64,000 nucleotides of DNA from Anaerotignum propionicum DSM 1682 (GTDB lineage Bacteria > Bacillota > Clostridia > Lachnospirales > Anaerotignaceae). The stretch's first letter is position 1, and every line of letters starts with the position of its first letter. The stretch covers positions 2,728,001 through 2,792,000 of the forward strand of contig NZ_CP014223.1 of assembly GCF_001561955.1 (NCBI RefSeq), read 5' to 3'. This document shows, in pieces, positions 33,900 through 43,437 of this stretch. A program made the position numbers and the translations under genes. The notes beneath the pieces are model-generated. The model saw nothing but the letters and a program-made list of their open reading frames with translations, was not told the origin of the DNA and did no database searches.

Positions 33900-36062
33900 T
33901 TATTTCTTTCTCATGGCATTCAAAATTGCTAATACTGCCACACCAACATCCGCAAAAACTGCCATCCACATGGTTGCCATACCAACAGCACTCAATACCA
34001 AAACCAATGCTTTGATACCTAATGCAAAGGCAATGTTTTGTCTTACGATAACCCGTGTGTTTTTTGCAATACGAATACCCACAGATAATTTTCCAATATC
34101 ATCATCCATCAGTACCACATCCGCCGCCTCAATGGCCGCATCCGAACCAATGCCTCCCATGGCAACACCCAAATCCGCTCCTGCCAATACGGGAGCATCA
34201 TTAATGCCATCCCCAACAAAGGCAACCTTTCCGCCTGTTTCTTTCCCTTTGATTTCATCTAAAATACGAACCTTATCCTCGGGCAACAGTTCTGCATAGA
34301 ATTGATCAATCCCCAATTCTTTCGCCATAACCTGAGCATTTTCTTTCCTATCCCCAGTGAGCATCGTCATGGTGTGCACACCCATGCTCCGTAGTGAAGA
34401 CAATGCCTCCTTGCAGTTATCCTTAAGGGTATCGGCCACCACGATATAACCCATATACATTCCATCTTTAGCAACATAAACCACAGATCCAACACCCTGG
34501 TAAGGCTTGAAGGAAATTTTCTCTCGCTCCATTAATCGGTGATTTCCCAATAAGACCTGTTCTCCATTTAAGCTGTAAGAGACACCAAAGCCACCCAACT
34601 CCTTATAATCCACTGCCGAATCCGCAGAGATTTCCTTTGTCTTTTTATACTCCTGAACAATTGCTTCTGCAATGGGATGATTACTGTTGGCCTCACCCAA
34701 AGCTGCCAAATACATAAGTTCCTCTTTTTCTTGCCCTTCTATTTCTACTACAGAAAATTTACCTTTGGTTAAGGTGCCAGTCTTATCAAAAACAAGCTGA
34801 GATACATGACAAAGGGTATCCAAGTCCCCTCCACCTTTTACTAAAATGCCATTCTTGGAGGATGCACCAATGCCGGCAAAATAGCTTAATGGTACCGAGA
34901 GCACTAAAGCACATGGGCAAGATACTACCAAGAAAATCAAAGCACGCCCAAACCACATCTGGAATTCACCAAAGCCCAATACCGGAGGTAGTACCGCCAA
35001 AGCCACAGCCAAACCAACTACAACAGGGGTATAAACCCTTGCAAAGCGTGTAATAAAACGTTCTGTTTTGGATTTTTTTCCTGAGGCATTTTCAACCATT
35101 TCCAAAATCTTCATAACCGTGGAATCTTTAAACGGTCTTGTTACTTCTACCTTCAAATTACCGTCCAAATTAATGCAACCGCTTAAAACATCACTGCCTG
35201 GTTCTACCCCTCTGGGTAAAGCTTCCCCTGTCAAAGCCGCTGTATCTAAATTGGCATGGCCTTCCTTAACCCTGCCATCCAGAGGAATTCTTTCCCCCGC
35301 CTTCACCAAGATAATATCACCAATTTGTACCTCTTCGGGATGTACTCGTTTGACTCCGCTTTCCGTAATAACTTCCGCTGAATCCGGGCGAATATCTAAT
35401 AGCGCAGTGATAGATTTTCTGGATCTGCGTACTGCATAATCCTGAAAAGCCTCACCAATCTGATAAAACATCATAACAAATACCGCTTCCGGCATTTCTC
35501 CAATGGCAATGGCACCTACGGTAGAGATAGACATTAAAAAATTTTCATCAAAAACTTGACCTCTTGCGATGTTTTTAATGGCTCTTAGCAAAACATCATA
35601 GCCAAAAATCCCATAAGAAATCAAAAATAAAGGAACGGTCCAAGTGGTCTCACTCATGAAGAATGCTGCTAAAAACAAAATACCTCCCAGACCAAAACGA
35701 ATCAGAAGTTTTTTCCCTTCTCCTTCTTCTCCGTTACCATGGTCGTGTCCGTGGTCATCCTCAAGCGCATGACTATCTTCATGTTCGCGGCTACCTTCAT
35801 GGCAATGGGAACAGGAACAACCGGCAGTCTCTACAGCTCTACTGTTTTCCATGGCTACCACCACATCAGGTTCAAATTTATGTACAATTTTCTCAATTTT
35901 CTGCAAAACACCCAGTTCTTCGGTCCCCTCAGATAGAGAAACCTCCATCGTTTGCTTTACTAGGTTAATTTCCGCTTGACGGGTTTCACTCAGAGCATTC
36001 ACCGCTGTTTCAATCTTACCTGCACAGTTGGCACAGGTTAATCCTTTTAAATATACTTTCAC
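33900..36062 (-). CDS. cadA: Heavy-metal translocating P-type ATPase (Cd/Zn/Co exporter)
   Basis: The 720-residue P1B ATPase has an N-terminal HMA domain with GLTCANC (Cys10, Cys13), then a Cys/His-rich linker (CSCSHCH and repeated His/Asp to about residue 112) likely to bind Zn2+, and eight membrane helices. The metal motif SCPCALVLS is present, as are DKTGTLT (phosphorylation Asp), HPIAEA, LTGDRKENA and GDGINDAPVLAGADLGVAMG. CPC plus the His-rich linker point to divalent Zn/Cd/Co rather than Cu. The start is GTG 36062 with GGAGGTG upstream. It lies behind a CzrA-type repressor and operator-like repeats, so metal-inducible efflux is inferred. Confidence 0.95.
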   Translation of the reverse strand: MKVYLKGLTCANCAGKIETAVNALSETRQAEINLVKQTMEVSLSEGTEELGVLQKIEKIVHKFEPDVVVAMENSRAVETAGCSCSHCHEGSREHEDSHALEDDHGHDHGNGEEGEGKKLLIRFGLGGILFLAAFFMSETTWTVPLFLISYGIFGYDVLLRAIKNIARGQVFDENFLMSISTVGAIAIGEMPEAVFVMMFYQIGEAFQDYAVRRSRKSITALLDIRPDSAEVITESGVKRVHPEEVQIGDIILVKAGERIPLDGRVKEGHANLDTAALTGEALPRGVEPGSDVLSGCINLDGNLKVEVTRPFKDSTVMKILEMVENASGKKSKTERFITRFARVYTPVVVGLAVALAVLPPVLGFGEFQMWFGRALIFLVVSCPCALVLSVPLSYFAGIGASSKNGILVKGGGDLDTLCHVSQLVFDKTGTLTKGKFSVVEIEGQEKEELMYLAALGEANSNHPIAEAIVQEYKKTKEISADSAVDYKELGGFGVSYSLNGEQVLLGNHRLMEREKISFKPYQGVGSVVYVAKDGMYMGYIVVADTLKDNCKEALSSLRSMGVHTMTMLTGDRKENAQVMAKELGIDQFYAELLPEDKVRILDEIKGKETGGKVAFVGDGINDAPVLAGADLGVAMGGIGSDAAIEAADVVLMDDDIGKLSVGIRIAKNTRVIVRQNIAFALGIKALVLVLSAVGMATMWMAVFADVGVAVLAILNAMRKK

Positions 36063-36081
36063 ACCAAAACACCTCCATAAA

Positions 36082-36106
36082 TGTTCATATGATTATTTGT
36101 TCATAT
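36082..36106 (-). promoter_or_regulatory. Probable metal-repressor operator upstream of cadA
   Basis: TGTTCATAT occurs twice (36082-36090 and 36098-36106) as a direct repeat with 16-base periodicity in the 95-bp gap before cadA. On the minus strand this reads ATATGAACA twice, the half-site type bound by SmtB/CzrA-like ArsR regulators. Confidence 0.5.
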
Positions 36107-36114
36107 ATTATTTT

Positions 36115-36150
36115 TTAAAATAGGCTGTCAAAATATCTCTTTTAACAGCC
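36115..36150 (-). terminator. Terminator between the ArsR gene and cadA
   Basis: GGCTGTTAAAA pairs with TTTTGACAGCC (one mismatch), then TATTTT on the minus strand. cadA therefore probably has its own promoter. Confidence 0.7.
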
Positions 36151-36157
36151 TTATTCC

Positions 36158-36505
36158 TTACTCAGTATAACCACGTTTATGCTGAATATGAGTCATGCCT
36201 TGCTCTAAAATTGTTTGAACATGTTCATCATCCAAAGAATAGAAAACCGTCTTTCCTTCTTTGCGGTATTTCACCAACAGATTTTGACGCAATACTCGCA
36301 ATTGATGGCTCACAGCAGACTGGGACATTTCTAAACAATCAGCCAATTCTCCAACATTTTTTTCTCCGGCTAAAAGGCTTTGCAATAATCTGATTCTTGT
36401 AACATCCCCAAAAACCTTAAAAAACTCTGCAACATCTCGTAAATAATCCTGCTCTATTTCATCAAGTACATGAATATCGCCAGGCGTAATGGTATCATGT
36501 TTCAT
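36158..36505 (-). CDS. ArsR/SmtB-family metal-sensing repressor (CzrA-like)
   Basis: The 115-residue winged-helix repressor has a recognition region ELADCLEMSQSAVSHQLRVLRQNLLV. The C-terminal helix carries D93-x-H95 and H106-x2-H109, the alpha-5 site (DxH-x10-HxxH) that binds Zn2+ or Co2+ in CzrA and SmtB. No N-terminal CXC Cd/Pb site is present. It should release DNA when Zn/Co/Cd is high and derepress itself and cadA downstream. A perfect dyad lies in its own promoter region. Confidence 0.93.
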   Translation of the reverse strand: MKHDTITPGDIHVLDEIEQDYLRDVAEFFKVFGDVTRIRLLQSLLAGEKNVGELADCLEMSQSAVSHQLRVLRQNLLVKYRKEGKTVFYSLDDEHVQTILEQGMTHIQHKRGYTE

Positions 36506-36532
36506 AGAACCACCTCAATTCATTTGAATGAT

Positions 36533-36546
36533 TGAATAACTATTCA
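36533..36546 (-). promoter_or_regulatory. Operator of the ArsR-type repressor
   Basis: Perfect inverted repeat TGAATA-AC-TATTCA, flanked by ATAT, about 30 bp before the start codon. This is the 12-2-type dyad recognised by ArsR/SmtB repressors. Confidence 0.65.
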
Positions 36547-36584
36547 TATATTATCACGAGCAACTATTTCTGTCAACGGTAATT

Positions 36585-37484
36585 TCAACTTTCTTGAAAT
36601 TCAATTAGTTGAATAAAACCTCTTACAGCGTGTGGCAGAGTTACATTCTTTAAATGAACCATGCCAATATTGCGTTTTGGCAATGGCGGCGTAATGGGTA
36701 TTTCAAAAAGACGTTTCTCCTTTAGCGCTTCTTCTGTAAACTCTTTAATAACATAGGTCAGTCCTAAATTAATTTGGGCAAAGCTGATCAACAAATCACT
36801 GCTGCCCAGTTCCAAAATGGGGTTTAAAATGACTCCGTTTTCCTCGGCATAACGGTCTATATATTTTCTGGAATTGCTCAAATCCTCCAAAAGCAGCAAC
36901 GGGTAGCCGGGCAAATCCTTAAGTTCCAGCCCAACCTCAGACAGGCGCTTGTACCGCTCTCCACCAACCAGAATATCATGAATTTCAATGCAAGGACTTA
37001 TCTCCAAATCTCCATCATCGTTGATGGGTAGATTGATAAAGCATACATCCACGCTTCCGTTTTTCAATAAACGTAAGGACTCATAAGTTGTTTTATTTGT
37101 CACTTTAATATTGATATCAGGATAAAGCTTATGATATTTTTCCAAATAGGGCAGCAAAAAATTTGCAATGACTGTATCACTGGCACCAATTTTCAACTCC
37201 CCCATCTCCATATTTACCATTTGAAAATATTTTTCTTCTGCGGCGTGAATCAACCCCAAAGCCTGCTCCAAATAAGTATATAGAAGCTTTCCTTCCGCAG
37301 TGGGATACACCCCTTTTGCCGTACGAATCAAAAGAGGGCTTCCCATGCGATCCTCCAATTGACGAATTGCCATACTCACCGCTGGTTGAGAAATATAAAG
37401 CTCTCTCGCAGCAGCAGACATATTCCCGCTACGCACTACAGCACAAAAAATACGGTACAAATCCAACGAAATATCAACCTTCAT
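36585..37484 (-). CDS. LysR-family transcriptional regulator
   Basis: The 299-residue protein has an N-terminal winged helix (LYRIFCAVVRSGNMSAAARELYISQPAVSMAIRQLEDRMGSPLLIRTAKG, residues about 8-58) and a periplasmic-binding-protein-like effector domain (about 92-295). Inducer and target are unknown. The upstream neighbour on the same strand is the EFR1 gene, 195 bp away, and the ArsR gene follows it, so the target may be elsewhere. The frame opens at 37502, but AAAGGGGTG fits ATG 37484. Confidence 0.9.
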   Translation of the reverse strand: MKVDISLDLYRIFCAVVRSGNMSAAARELYISQPAVSMAIRQLEDRMGSPLLIRTAKGVYPTAEGKLLYTYLEQALGLIHAAEEKYFQMVNMEMGELKIGASDTVIANFLLPYLEKYHKLYPDINIKVTNKTTYESLRLLKNGSVDVCFINLPINDDGDLEISPCIEIHDILVGGERYKRLSEVGLELKDLPGYPLLLLEDLSNSRKYIDRYAEENGVILNPILELGSSDLLISFAQINLGLTYVIKEFTEEALKEKRLFEIPITPPLPKRNIGMVHLKNVTLPHAVRGFIQLIEFQES

Positions 37485-37679
37485 GCAAAACACCCCTTTC
37501 ATCGTTTATTATACTTGAAACAGGTTGTACAATAGAAAGCACCCTTATACGAATAATGGTGCGGCAAATACTATTTTCCGTTATTTCCTAAGCTTTCACA
37601 CCCAAATTCAAAAACAATATAATTACATTTTCATTATTTACCTTTGCACAAGTTCCCTATATGATACAAACTTCCTTAA

Positions 37680-38501
37680 TTATACAAAAAATTCAGGCTC
37701 AGCCCTTCTTTCGTAAAGCTCCTCCAGCTCTTCCTTGTGATAAATAAAGCCCCCATCATCAAAATACTTTGCTCCTGTGGGACATTTTTTCACACAGGCA
37801 CAGCACTTCATACAAATCCCAGGAATAAGAGAATAATCATCCCTTGAAATAGCACCCATAGGACAGACCTCTGCACAAATTCCGCAATTACAGCAACTCT
37901 CGCCGGTAACAGGCTTCACCTTACGGATATCGATTGCACCTTCATGCCTATCCCGAGGAGTAAAATAGGGGCGGATAGGTTCTTCCCCTTTTACATATGC
38001 CGGTTGGCTATATACCCAGCCCTGTTTTATTTTCTCTCCGATTTTTTCACCAAACTCGGTCAGCAAAGCGTGGTCTTTTTCATCCGGTCTGCCTGCACCG
38101 AGCTTGCGGGAAAAGGAGTGTTCACTCACAAATGCCCCACCTGCAACCGTTTGAAATCCTCTATCCTCCATGATATTGCGTAGCTCCATTAACGCATCAT
38201 CATAATCTCTATTTCCAAAGGATACAACAGGAACACCAATTGCACCTGTACCCTTTATTTTTTCCTTTAAATAGGGCAACAAAAGATTAGGAACCCGTCC
38301 TGCAATAACAGGGGTTCCCAAAACCACCAAGTCGCCTTCTCCAAACACAACCTCATTTTCTCTGCCCTGTGGTAGTGTAAAATCATAAGTATCATATGCC
38401 GCACAGAGTGCTTTTGCTGCTACTTGTGCAACAGTTGTTGCTACCTTTTCCGTCCCCCCTGTAGGACTAAAAAATACTGCCCATACCTTTTTAATCTCCA
38501 T
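37680..38501 (-). CDS. EFR1-type flavodoxin-ferredoxin fusion
   Basis: The 273-residue protein has an N-terminal flavodoxin-like FMN domain (residues about 1-150; FFSPTGGTEKVA phosphate-binding loop, LGTPVIAGRVPN, VVSFGNRDYDDAL). A C-terminal ferredoxin with two 4Fe-4S motifs, CCNCGICAEVCP and CMKCCACVKKCP, follows. Proteins of this EFR1 type carry electrons in anaerobes; partners are unknown. Its own promoter lies upstream (38559-38587). Confidence 0.9.
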   Translation of the reverse strand: MEIKKVWAVFFSPTGGTEKVATTVAQVAAKALCAAYDTYDFTLPQGRENEVVFGEGDLVVLGTPVIAGRVPNLLLPYLKEKIKGTGAIGVPVVSFGNRDYDDALMELRNIMEDRGFQTVAGGAFVSEHSFSRKLGAGRPDEKDHALLTEFGEKIGEKIKQGWVYSQPAYVKGEEPIRPYFTPRDRHEGAIDIRKVKPVTGESCCNCGICAEVCPMGAISRDDYSLIPGICMKCCACVKKCPTGAKYFDDGGFIYHKEELEELYERRAEPEFFV

Positions 38502-38558
38502 CTGCTGCGGATGCTTTCGTTTGATGCACCCTTCCTCCCTTCCTAAACCTCTTCTTTT

Positions 38559-38587
38559 ATGATACTCTATCCCAATTTATTTTTCAA
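38559..38587 (-). promoter_or_regulatory. Promoter of the EFR1 gene
   Basis: TTGAAA (38587-38582), a 17-base spacer, TATCAT (38564-38559). It is placed directly after the terminator of the upstream gene. Confidence 0.6.
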
Positions 38588-38590
38588 TAA

Positions 38591-38632
38591 AGAAAAAGAA
38601 GAGCTTCTCAATCATTTCTGATTGAAAAACTC
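38591..38632 (-). terminator. Terminator after the PrsA-like gene
   Basis: GAGTTTTTCAATCA pairs with TGATTGAGAAGCTC (two mismatched pairs) around GAAA, followed by TTCTTTTTCTTT on the minus strand. Confidence 0.85.
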
Positions 38633-38642
38633 CTCCAAACAA

Positions 38643-39641
38643 CTATTTCGTAACGTTAGTATCGTGGAACTTTTCAAGGCTGTTATAAACCTTATCCACA
38701 TATTCAACCTTTTGTGCAGCAATCATTTCTGCAAATCTTGCATCGCTATATTCCGCCTGCTTCTGATTTACAAATGCGGTTTCTGCCATTTTCTTTACCT
38801 CACTGTCCTCAGGCACTGTAACCTTATTCACACGCACAACAAAGTAATTATTATCCATCTTAACTGGTTCGCCAACCTGGCCTACTTCCGGTACAGTTTC
38901 CATGGCAAAGGAAGACAAAAACTGGGCTTTATACACAGACATTTTGCCACCATCCGCCTCCTTTTTTGCATTTTCATCTACATCGTATTCTTTAAACAAG
39001 CTGTTGAAGTCCTCACCGGCTCTCGCCTTCTTTACGACCTCATTTGCTTTATCCAAATCGTTTAAAACAATGGTGTCAATCTCCAGTGTGGTATAGTCAT
39101 CCTTCATCTGTGCCTTGTTCTGCTCATAGTATTGCGCCTTTTCTCCATCATCAACCTCGCATTCAGCCGCTAAGGCTTGATATACCATGGAATATAAATA
39201 GGAACCTTCCATAAATGGAGTCAATTTTTTAGCATCGATTCCCATTTTCTGAATATCCTCTGCCGGCACATTTGTAACAAACTGCTCTGACGCCTTAGCC
39301 GCCGCTTCTTTTTGCTCCTTCGTTAAGGCAATTTTATTTTCCTCTGCATACTTCATTGCGGCAATGACACTTTGTAAGGTGTTCAGTGTGCGCTCTGCCA
39401 CCAATTCATCCGCCGTCTGTCCATCAAAATCCATAGTCCAAATATCGTCACCGCCTACAGCAGTAAAGCTCTTTGTGGTTGTATATAAATATACCATATA
39501 TTCTGATTTCATGATTTCTCTGCCGTCAACCTTCATGACAACCTCATCATTAAATTTGCTGGTTTTTCCAGTATCTGCACTACAGGCAGAAAGGGCCATT
39601 ACACCAGCAGCCAACAGACAAAGAAGTCCTTTTTTCTTCAT
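38643..39641 (-). CDS. PrsA-like peptidyl-prolyl isomerase lipoprotein
   Basis: The 332-residue protein has a lipoprotein signal (MKKKGLLCLLAAGVMALSAC, lipobox LSAC, Cys20), a helical SurA/PrsA-type N-terminal region (about 30-180) and a parvulin-like domain (about 185-290; DTIVLNDLDKANEVVKKARAGEDFNSLFKEY ... DGGKMSVY ... GQVGEPVKMDNNYFVVRV). It should act outside the membrane as a foldase for exported proteins. Start ATG 39641 follows GAGGGATG. Its neighbour upstream is mfd, a frequent clostridial pairing. Confidence 0.9.
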   Translation of the reverse strand: MKKKGLLCLLAAGVMALSACSADTGKTSKFNDEVVMKVDGREIMKSEYMVYLYTTTKSFTAVGGDDIWTMDFDGQTADELVAERTLNTLQSVIAAMKYAEENKIALTKEQKEAAAKASEQFVTNVPAEDIQKMGIDAKKLTPFMEGSYLYSMVYQALAAECEVDDGEKAQYYEQNKAQMKDDYTTLEIDTIVLNDLDKANEVVKKARAGEDFNSLFKEYDVDENAKKEADGGKMSVYKAQFLSSFAMETVPEVGQVGEPVKMDNNYFVVRVNKVTVPEDSEVKKMAETAFVNQKQAEYSDARFAEMIAAQKVEYVDKVYNSLEKFHDTNVTK

Positions 39642-39930
39642 GCTTCATCCCTCTTTCTTCTCTTTTTTAAAATATTTCAGGAAGTATTTTTCATTTGTAT
39701 AATAATCAAAAATACCTACTCAAAAAAGTAAAATCTATTTAAAAATGTCTCCATGAATATTCTTTTGCTTCCCTTATTACGTCATTGATAACGCCCTTCA
39801 CTCTGGCTATTATCCTCTACCCCGAGGGACTTAGACACACTGGTCAAAGCAGAAATATATAAATCATACAAATCTTAATCATTCAGAAAACACCTAATGT
39901 TTCTATTATACACATTCCTTTATAAAATGA
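39642..39930. other. mfd-prsA gap with possible coding remnant
   Basis: About 290 bp. A TATAAT at about 39905-39910 (minus) may be the -10 for the PrsA-like gene. A minus-strand stretch at about 39790-39880 reads LYISALTSVSKSLGVEDNSQ and stops. It has no ribosome binding site and could be the relic of a gene. Confidence 0.3.
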
Positions 39931-42900
39931 CTATCCCTTAATTGCATTTAATAAGAATTTAATTTCCTCTAACACTTTATTTTCCTTATCCTTGGGTAGT
40001 TTTAAAGTTAGATAAGGATTGGCTCCCGCTGTAAATAAATATTTCCCCCGTCCCTCTGAAATGATTTTTGTAAGCTTCATTGGGTCAGTACTTCCATCAG
40101 CACGGAACTCAAAAAGAATGCTTTCACGTTTTTGTACAATTGAAGAAATTCCAAGCTCCCTTGCCTCTCCCTTTAACAGCACAATCTCCAAAAGAGTCTG
40201 TACACTTTTGGGTAAATCCCCATAGCGATCTTCCATTTCCTCTTGAATGTCAAAATATTCCTCTCGGGTTCTGACAATGGCAATTTTCTTATATAGTTCC
40301 ATGCGCTGTTCTTGGTTTTTGATATAAAAATCAGGAATGTAAGCGCTGATATTCAGATCCACCGTGGTCTCAATTTCCTTCGTCTTTGGTTCCTCGCCCT
40401 TTAGCTGTTGTACTTCTTCTTCTAACAACCGGCAATACATATCATACCCGACGGATTCCATATGCCCATGCTGTTCCGCACCCAAAAGATTTCCAGCACC
40501 ACGAATTTCCAAATCTCGCATGGCAATTTTAAAGCCTGAGCCAAACTCCGTAAACTCACGTATGGTTTGCAAGCGCTTTTCAGCCACCTCTCGCAGCATT
40601 TTATCACGGCGATACAACAAATAGGCATAGGCAATGCGGTTGCTTCGCCCCACACGCCCCCTCAGCTGATAGAGCTGAGACAGTCCCATTCGGTCGGCGT
40701 CCTGAATGATAATGGTGTTGGCATTGGAAATATCCATACCTGTTTCAATGATGGTTGTACATACCAATACATCCGTCTCACCGCTGATAAAGTCCTCCAT
40801 AATGCCTTCCAATTCCCGTTCAGACATTTGCCCATGGGCAAAGGCAATATTGGCCTCAGGTATCATTTTTTGCAGTCGAAAGGCCTCCTCGCTGATAGAA
40901 TCCACCCTATTATATAAATAATAAACCTGGCCACCTCTTGCCACCTCCCGATGAATTGCCTCCCGTACAAACTCAGGATTACTTTCCATAACATAAGTCT
41001 GCACAGGCCTTCTTTCCTGAGGAGGTTCCTCCAAAAGGCTCATATCTCGTATTCCCGAAAGGCTCATGTGAAGGGTTCGGGGAATGGGTGTAGCAGATAA
41101 GGTGAGCACATCCACATTTTCCCTTAGACGCTTCAGCTTTTCTTTGTGTGAGACGCCAAAGCGCTGTTCCTCATCCACAATAATCAATCCCAAATCCTTA
41201 AATGCTACATCCTTTGATAAGATACGATGGGTTCCAATTACAATATCGGCATACCCTCGCTCCAAGTTTTTCAAGCTTTCCTTTTGCTGTTTCGGTGTTC
41301 TGAAACGGGAAAGCAATTCAATTGTGACAGGGTAACCGGACATGCGTTGTATAAATGTATTATAATGTTGTTGCGCCAAAATCGTTGTGGGTACCAGAAA
41401 AGCCACCTGCTTTCCGTCCTGTACCGCTTTGAAGGCGGCACGAATGGCAACCTCTGTTTTTCCATACCCTACATCACCGCAGATCAGGCGATCCATAACC
41501 TTGCCGCTCTCCATATCATGCTTCACATCTTCAATGGCATTTAGCTGATCTTCTGTTTCCGCATAAGGAAAGGCTTCCTCAAACTCCCTTTGCCACACGG
41601 TATCAGGTCCATAATCGTACCCCTTTGCCGCCGCTCGTTTTGCATAAAGGGCAACCAAATCCTCCGCCAATATTTTAATCGCTGCTCGGGTTTTTGCCTT
41701 CGCCTTTATCCAATCCTGTCCCCCTAGCTTGTTCAGCTTGGGAGCCCCACCGCCGCTACCAATATATTTTTGTACCATGTCCATCTGATTCACAGGTACA
41801 AATAGATTTCCACCATCTCGGTAGGAAATTTTCATATAGTCCTTTTGAACACCCTCAACGGAGATTTTTTCCAATCCACAAAAAATTCCGATTCCGTGAT
41901 TGTCGTGTACCACAAAATCTCCCATCTTTAAATCCGTAAAGCTTTCTATCGCAGCGCCATTTTTTCGTTTATTTTTTTTCTGCTTCTTTTCTCCCCCGCC
42001 AAACAGCTCACTATCGGAGAACACCATAAGGTTGATAAATTCATAGCAAAATCCCTTAGATAGACTTCCCTTGGCAACCCAAACAGCACCCTTGGGAATT
42101 GGCGCTTCTAGACTTTCCATATAAACCGCTGGAATCCCCATTTCCGAAAGCTCTTTTGCCATACGTTGGGCTCTTGATCCTGTTCCCGCCAAAACAATAC
42201 TGCGGTACTCATTTTTTCTCAAGTATTCTAATTCCTCGCAAAATAAATCAACTCTTTTGCTGAAGGATGGCGTAGAACGCACAGCAAAATTTACCTTTGC
42301 CTTTGGTTCAAAATCTGCCGTCCTCTGGTTAAGTCCAGCAAGCAAAATGCGGCCAAAATTCTCCCCTTGCCTCAAAATATCCATGTAATCGAATAATAAT
42401 TTTGCCTGCCCCGGAAGCAAATACCCTTGAGCAATCCGTCCTTTCATGCTTTCCCCATATTCCTCCATAATTGCATTCATATGCTCTCTAATGCGCTCAG
42501 GCTCATCAAAACAAAGGAGGGTGTCCTCTGGTATATAGTCCAAAAGACTAACGGTATCCTCATAAAAATAGGGAATATAGGAACCGATATTGGAAAGGTT
42601 CTTTTCAAGGCGCAAACGCTCCCCATCCTCACCAATATTTTCTTTTAAACGTTCTGCCTCTTCAATCAGGCCTTTCTTCATCATGCTTTGCAGGGATTTT
42701 GAAAATTCTTTGCTCATTTTATTTGCAGCCTGCTCTGCCATATCTTCATCATAAACCAATTCTCTCATTGGGAAAATATGAGTTTCTTCCAATTTGTCTA
42801 TGGAACGCTGGCTGGAAGCATCCATCAAGCGGATAGAATCTATCTCATCATCCCAAAATTCTATTCGCACCGCATCATCAGAGGTTAACGAAAAAATATC

Positions 42901-43437
42901 CAGAATACCCCCACGCAAAGCAAACTGCCCTGCACTTTCCACAAGCTCAGCCCGTTCATAACCCAAACAAATCAGTTGCTTTGTCAGCTTATTGATATCA
43001 ACAATATCACCATTTTTCAAAGTAAGTATAAATTGGGAGAATATCTCTTTTTTGGGGTATCGATCTAGCAATGCCTCCATGGAGGCAACAATAATTGGTC
43101 TTTCTCCTGATAAAAGTCTCTCCACTGCGCCAAAACGCTGGCGATTCATCTCCATACTATGCACATCAGCACTGTAAAAAAGGATATCCTTCGCTGGATA
43201 GTAGATTGGGTTTTTATAAAAAAATGACATGTCAGAAAGAATTTCTCTGGCTCGTAATTCGCTATAAGTCAAAATCAGTAAAGGCTTTTGACTATGCTCC
43301 ATGATGGAATATAAAAAATGGGATTTTTCCACATCAATAACCCCTGTTGCAAACACAGGGGTGTGATTTTTCTGTATAGCTTCTAATACTTTTTGATAAC
43401 CTTCCAGCTCCAATAAAGGCTCCGTTAGTGTTTTCAT
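39931..43437 (-). CDS. mfd: Transcription-repair coupling factor Mfd
   Basis: The 1168-residue protein has a UvrB-homology N-terminal part (residues about 1-350) and an RNA-polymerase-interacting CarD-like domain (MGDFVVHDNHGIGIFCGLEKI, about 500). The SF2 translocase follows, with Walker A (CGDVGYGKTEVAIRAA), DEEQRF, SATPIPRTLHMSL and QLRGRVGRSN, then a C-terminal TRCF domain. Mfd removes stalled RNA polymerase and recruits UvrA to transcribed-strand lesions. Full length for the family. Its start overlaps the pth stop by 4 bp (ATGA), so translation is coupled. Confidence 0.97.
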   Translation of the reverse strand: MKTLTEPLLELEGYQKVLEAIQKNHTPVFATGVIDVEKSHFLYSIMEHSQKPLLILTYSELRAREILSDMSFFYKNPIYYPAKDILFYSADVHSMEMNRQRFGAVERLLSGERPIIVASMEALLDRYPKKEIFSQFILTLKNGDIVDINKLTKQLICLGYERAELVESAGQFALRGGILDIFSLTSDDAVRIEFWDDEIDSIRLMDASSQRSIDKLEETHIFPMRELVYDEDMAEQAANKMSKEFSKSLQSMMKKGLIEEAERLKENIGEDGERLRLEKNLSNIGSYIPYFYEDTVSLLDYIPEDTLLCFDEPERIREHMNAIMEEYGESMKGRIAQGYLLPGQAKLLFDYMDILRQGENFGRILLAGLNQRTADFEPKAKVNFAVRSTPSFSKRVDLFCEELEYLRKNEYRSIVLAGTGSRAQRMAKELSEMGIPAVYMESLEAPIPKGAVWVAKGSLSKGFCYEFINLMVFSDSELFGGGEKKQKKNKRKNGAAIESFTDLKMGDFVVHDNHGIGIFCGLEKISVEGVQKDYMKISYRDGGNLFVPVNQMDMVQKYIGSGGGAPKLNKLGGQDWIKAKAKTRAAIKILAEDLVALYAKRAAAKGYDYGPDTVWQREFEEAFPYAETEDQLNAIEDVKHDMESGKVMDRLICGDVGYGKTEVAIRAAFKAVQDGKQVAFLVPTTILAQQHYNTFIQRMSGYPVTIELLSRFRTPKQQKESLKNLERGYADIVIGTHRILSKDVAFKDLGLIIVDEEQRFGVSHKEKLKRLRENVDVLTLSATPIPRTLHMSLSGIRDMSLLEEPPQERRPVQTYVMESNPEFVREAIHREVARGGQVYYLYNRVDSISEEAFRLQKMIPEANIAFAHGQMSERELEGIMEDFISGETDVLVCTTIIETGMDISNANTIIIQDADRMGLSQLYQLRGRVGRSNRIAYAYLLYRRDKMLREVAEKRLQTIREFTEFGSGFKIAMRDLEIRGAGNLLGAEQHGHMESVGYDMYCRLLEEEVQQLKGEEPKTKEIETTVDLNISAYIPDFYIKNQEQRMELYKKIAIVRTREEYFDIQEEMEDRYGDLPKSVQTLLEIVLLKGEARELGISSIVQKRESILFEFRADGSTDPMKLTKIISEGRGKYLFTAGANPYLTLKLPKDKENKVLEEIKFLLNAIKG

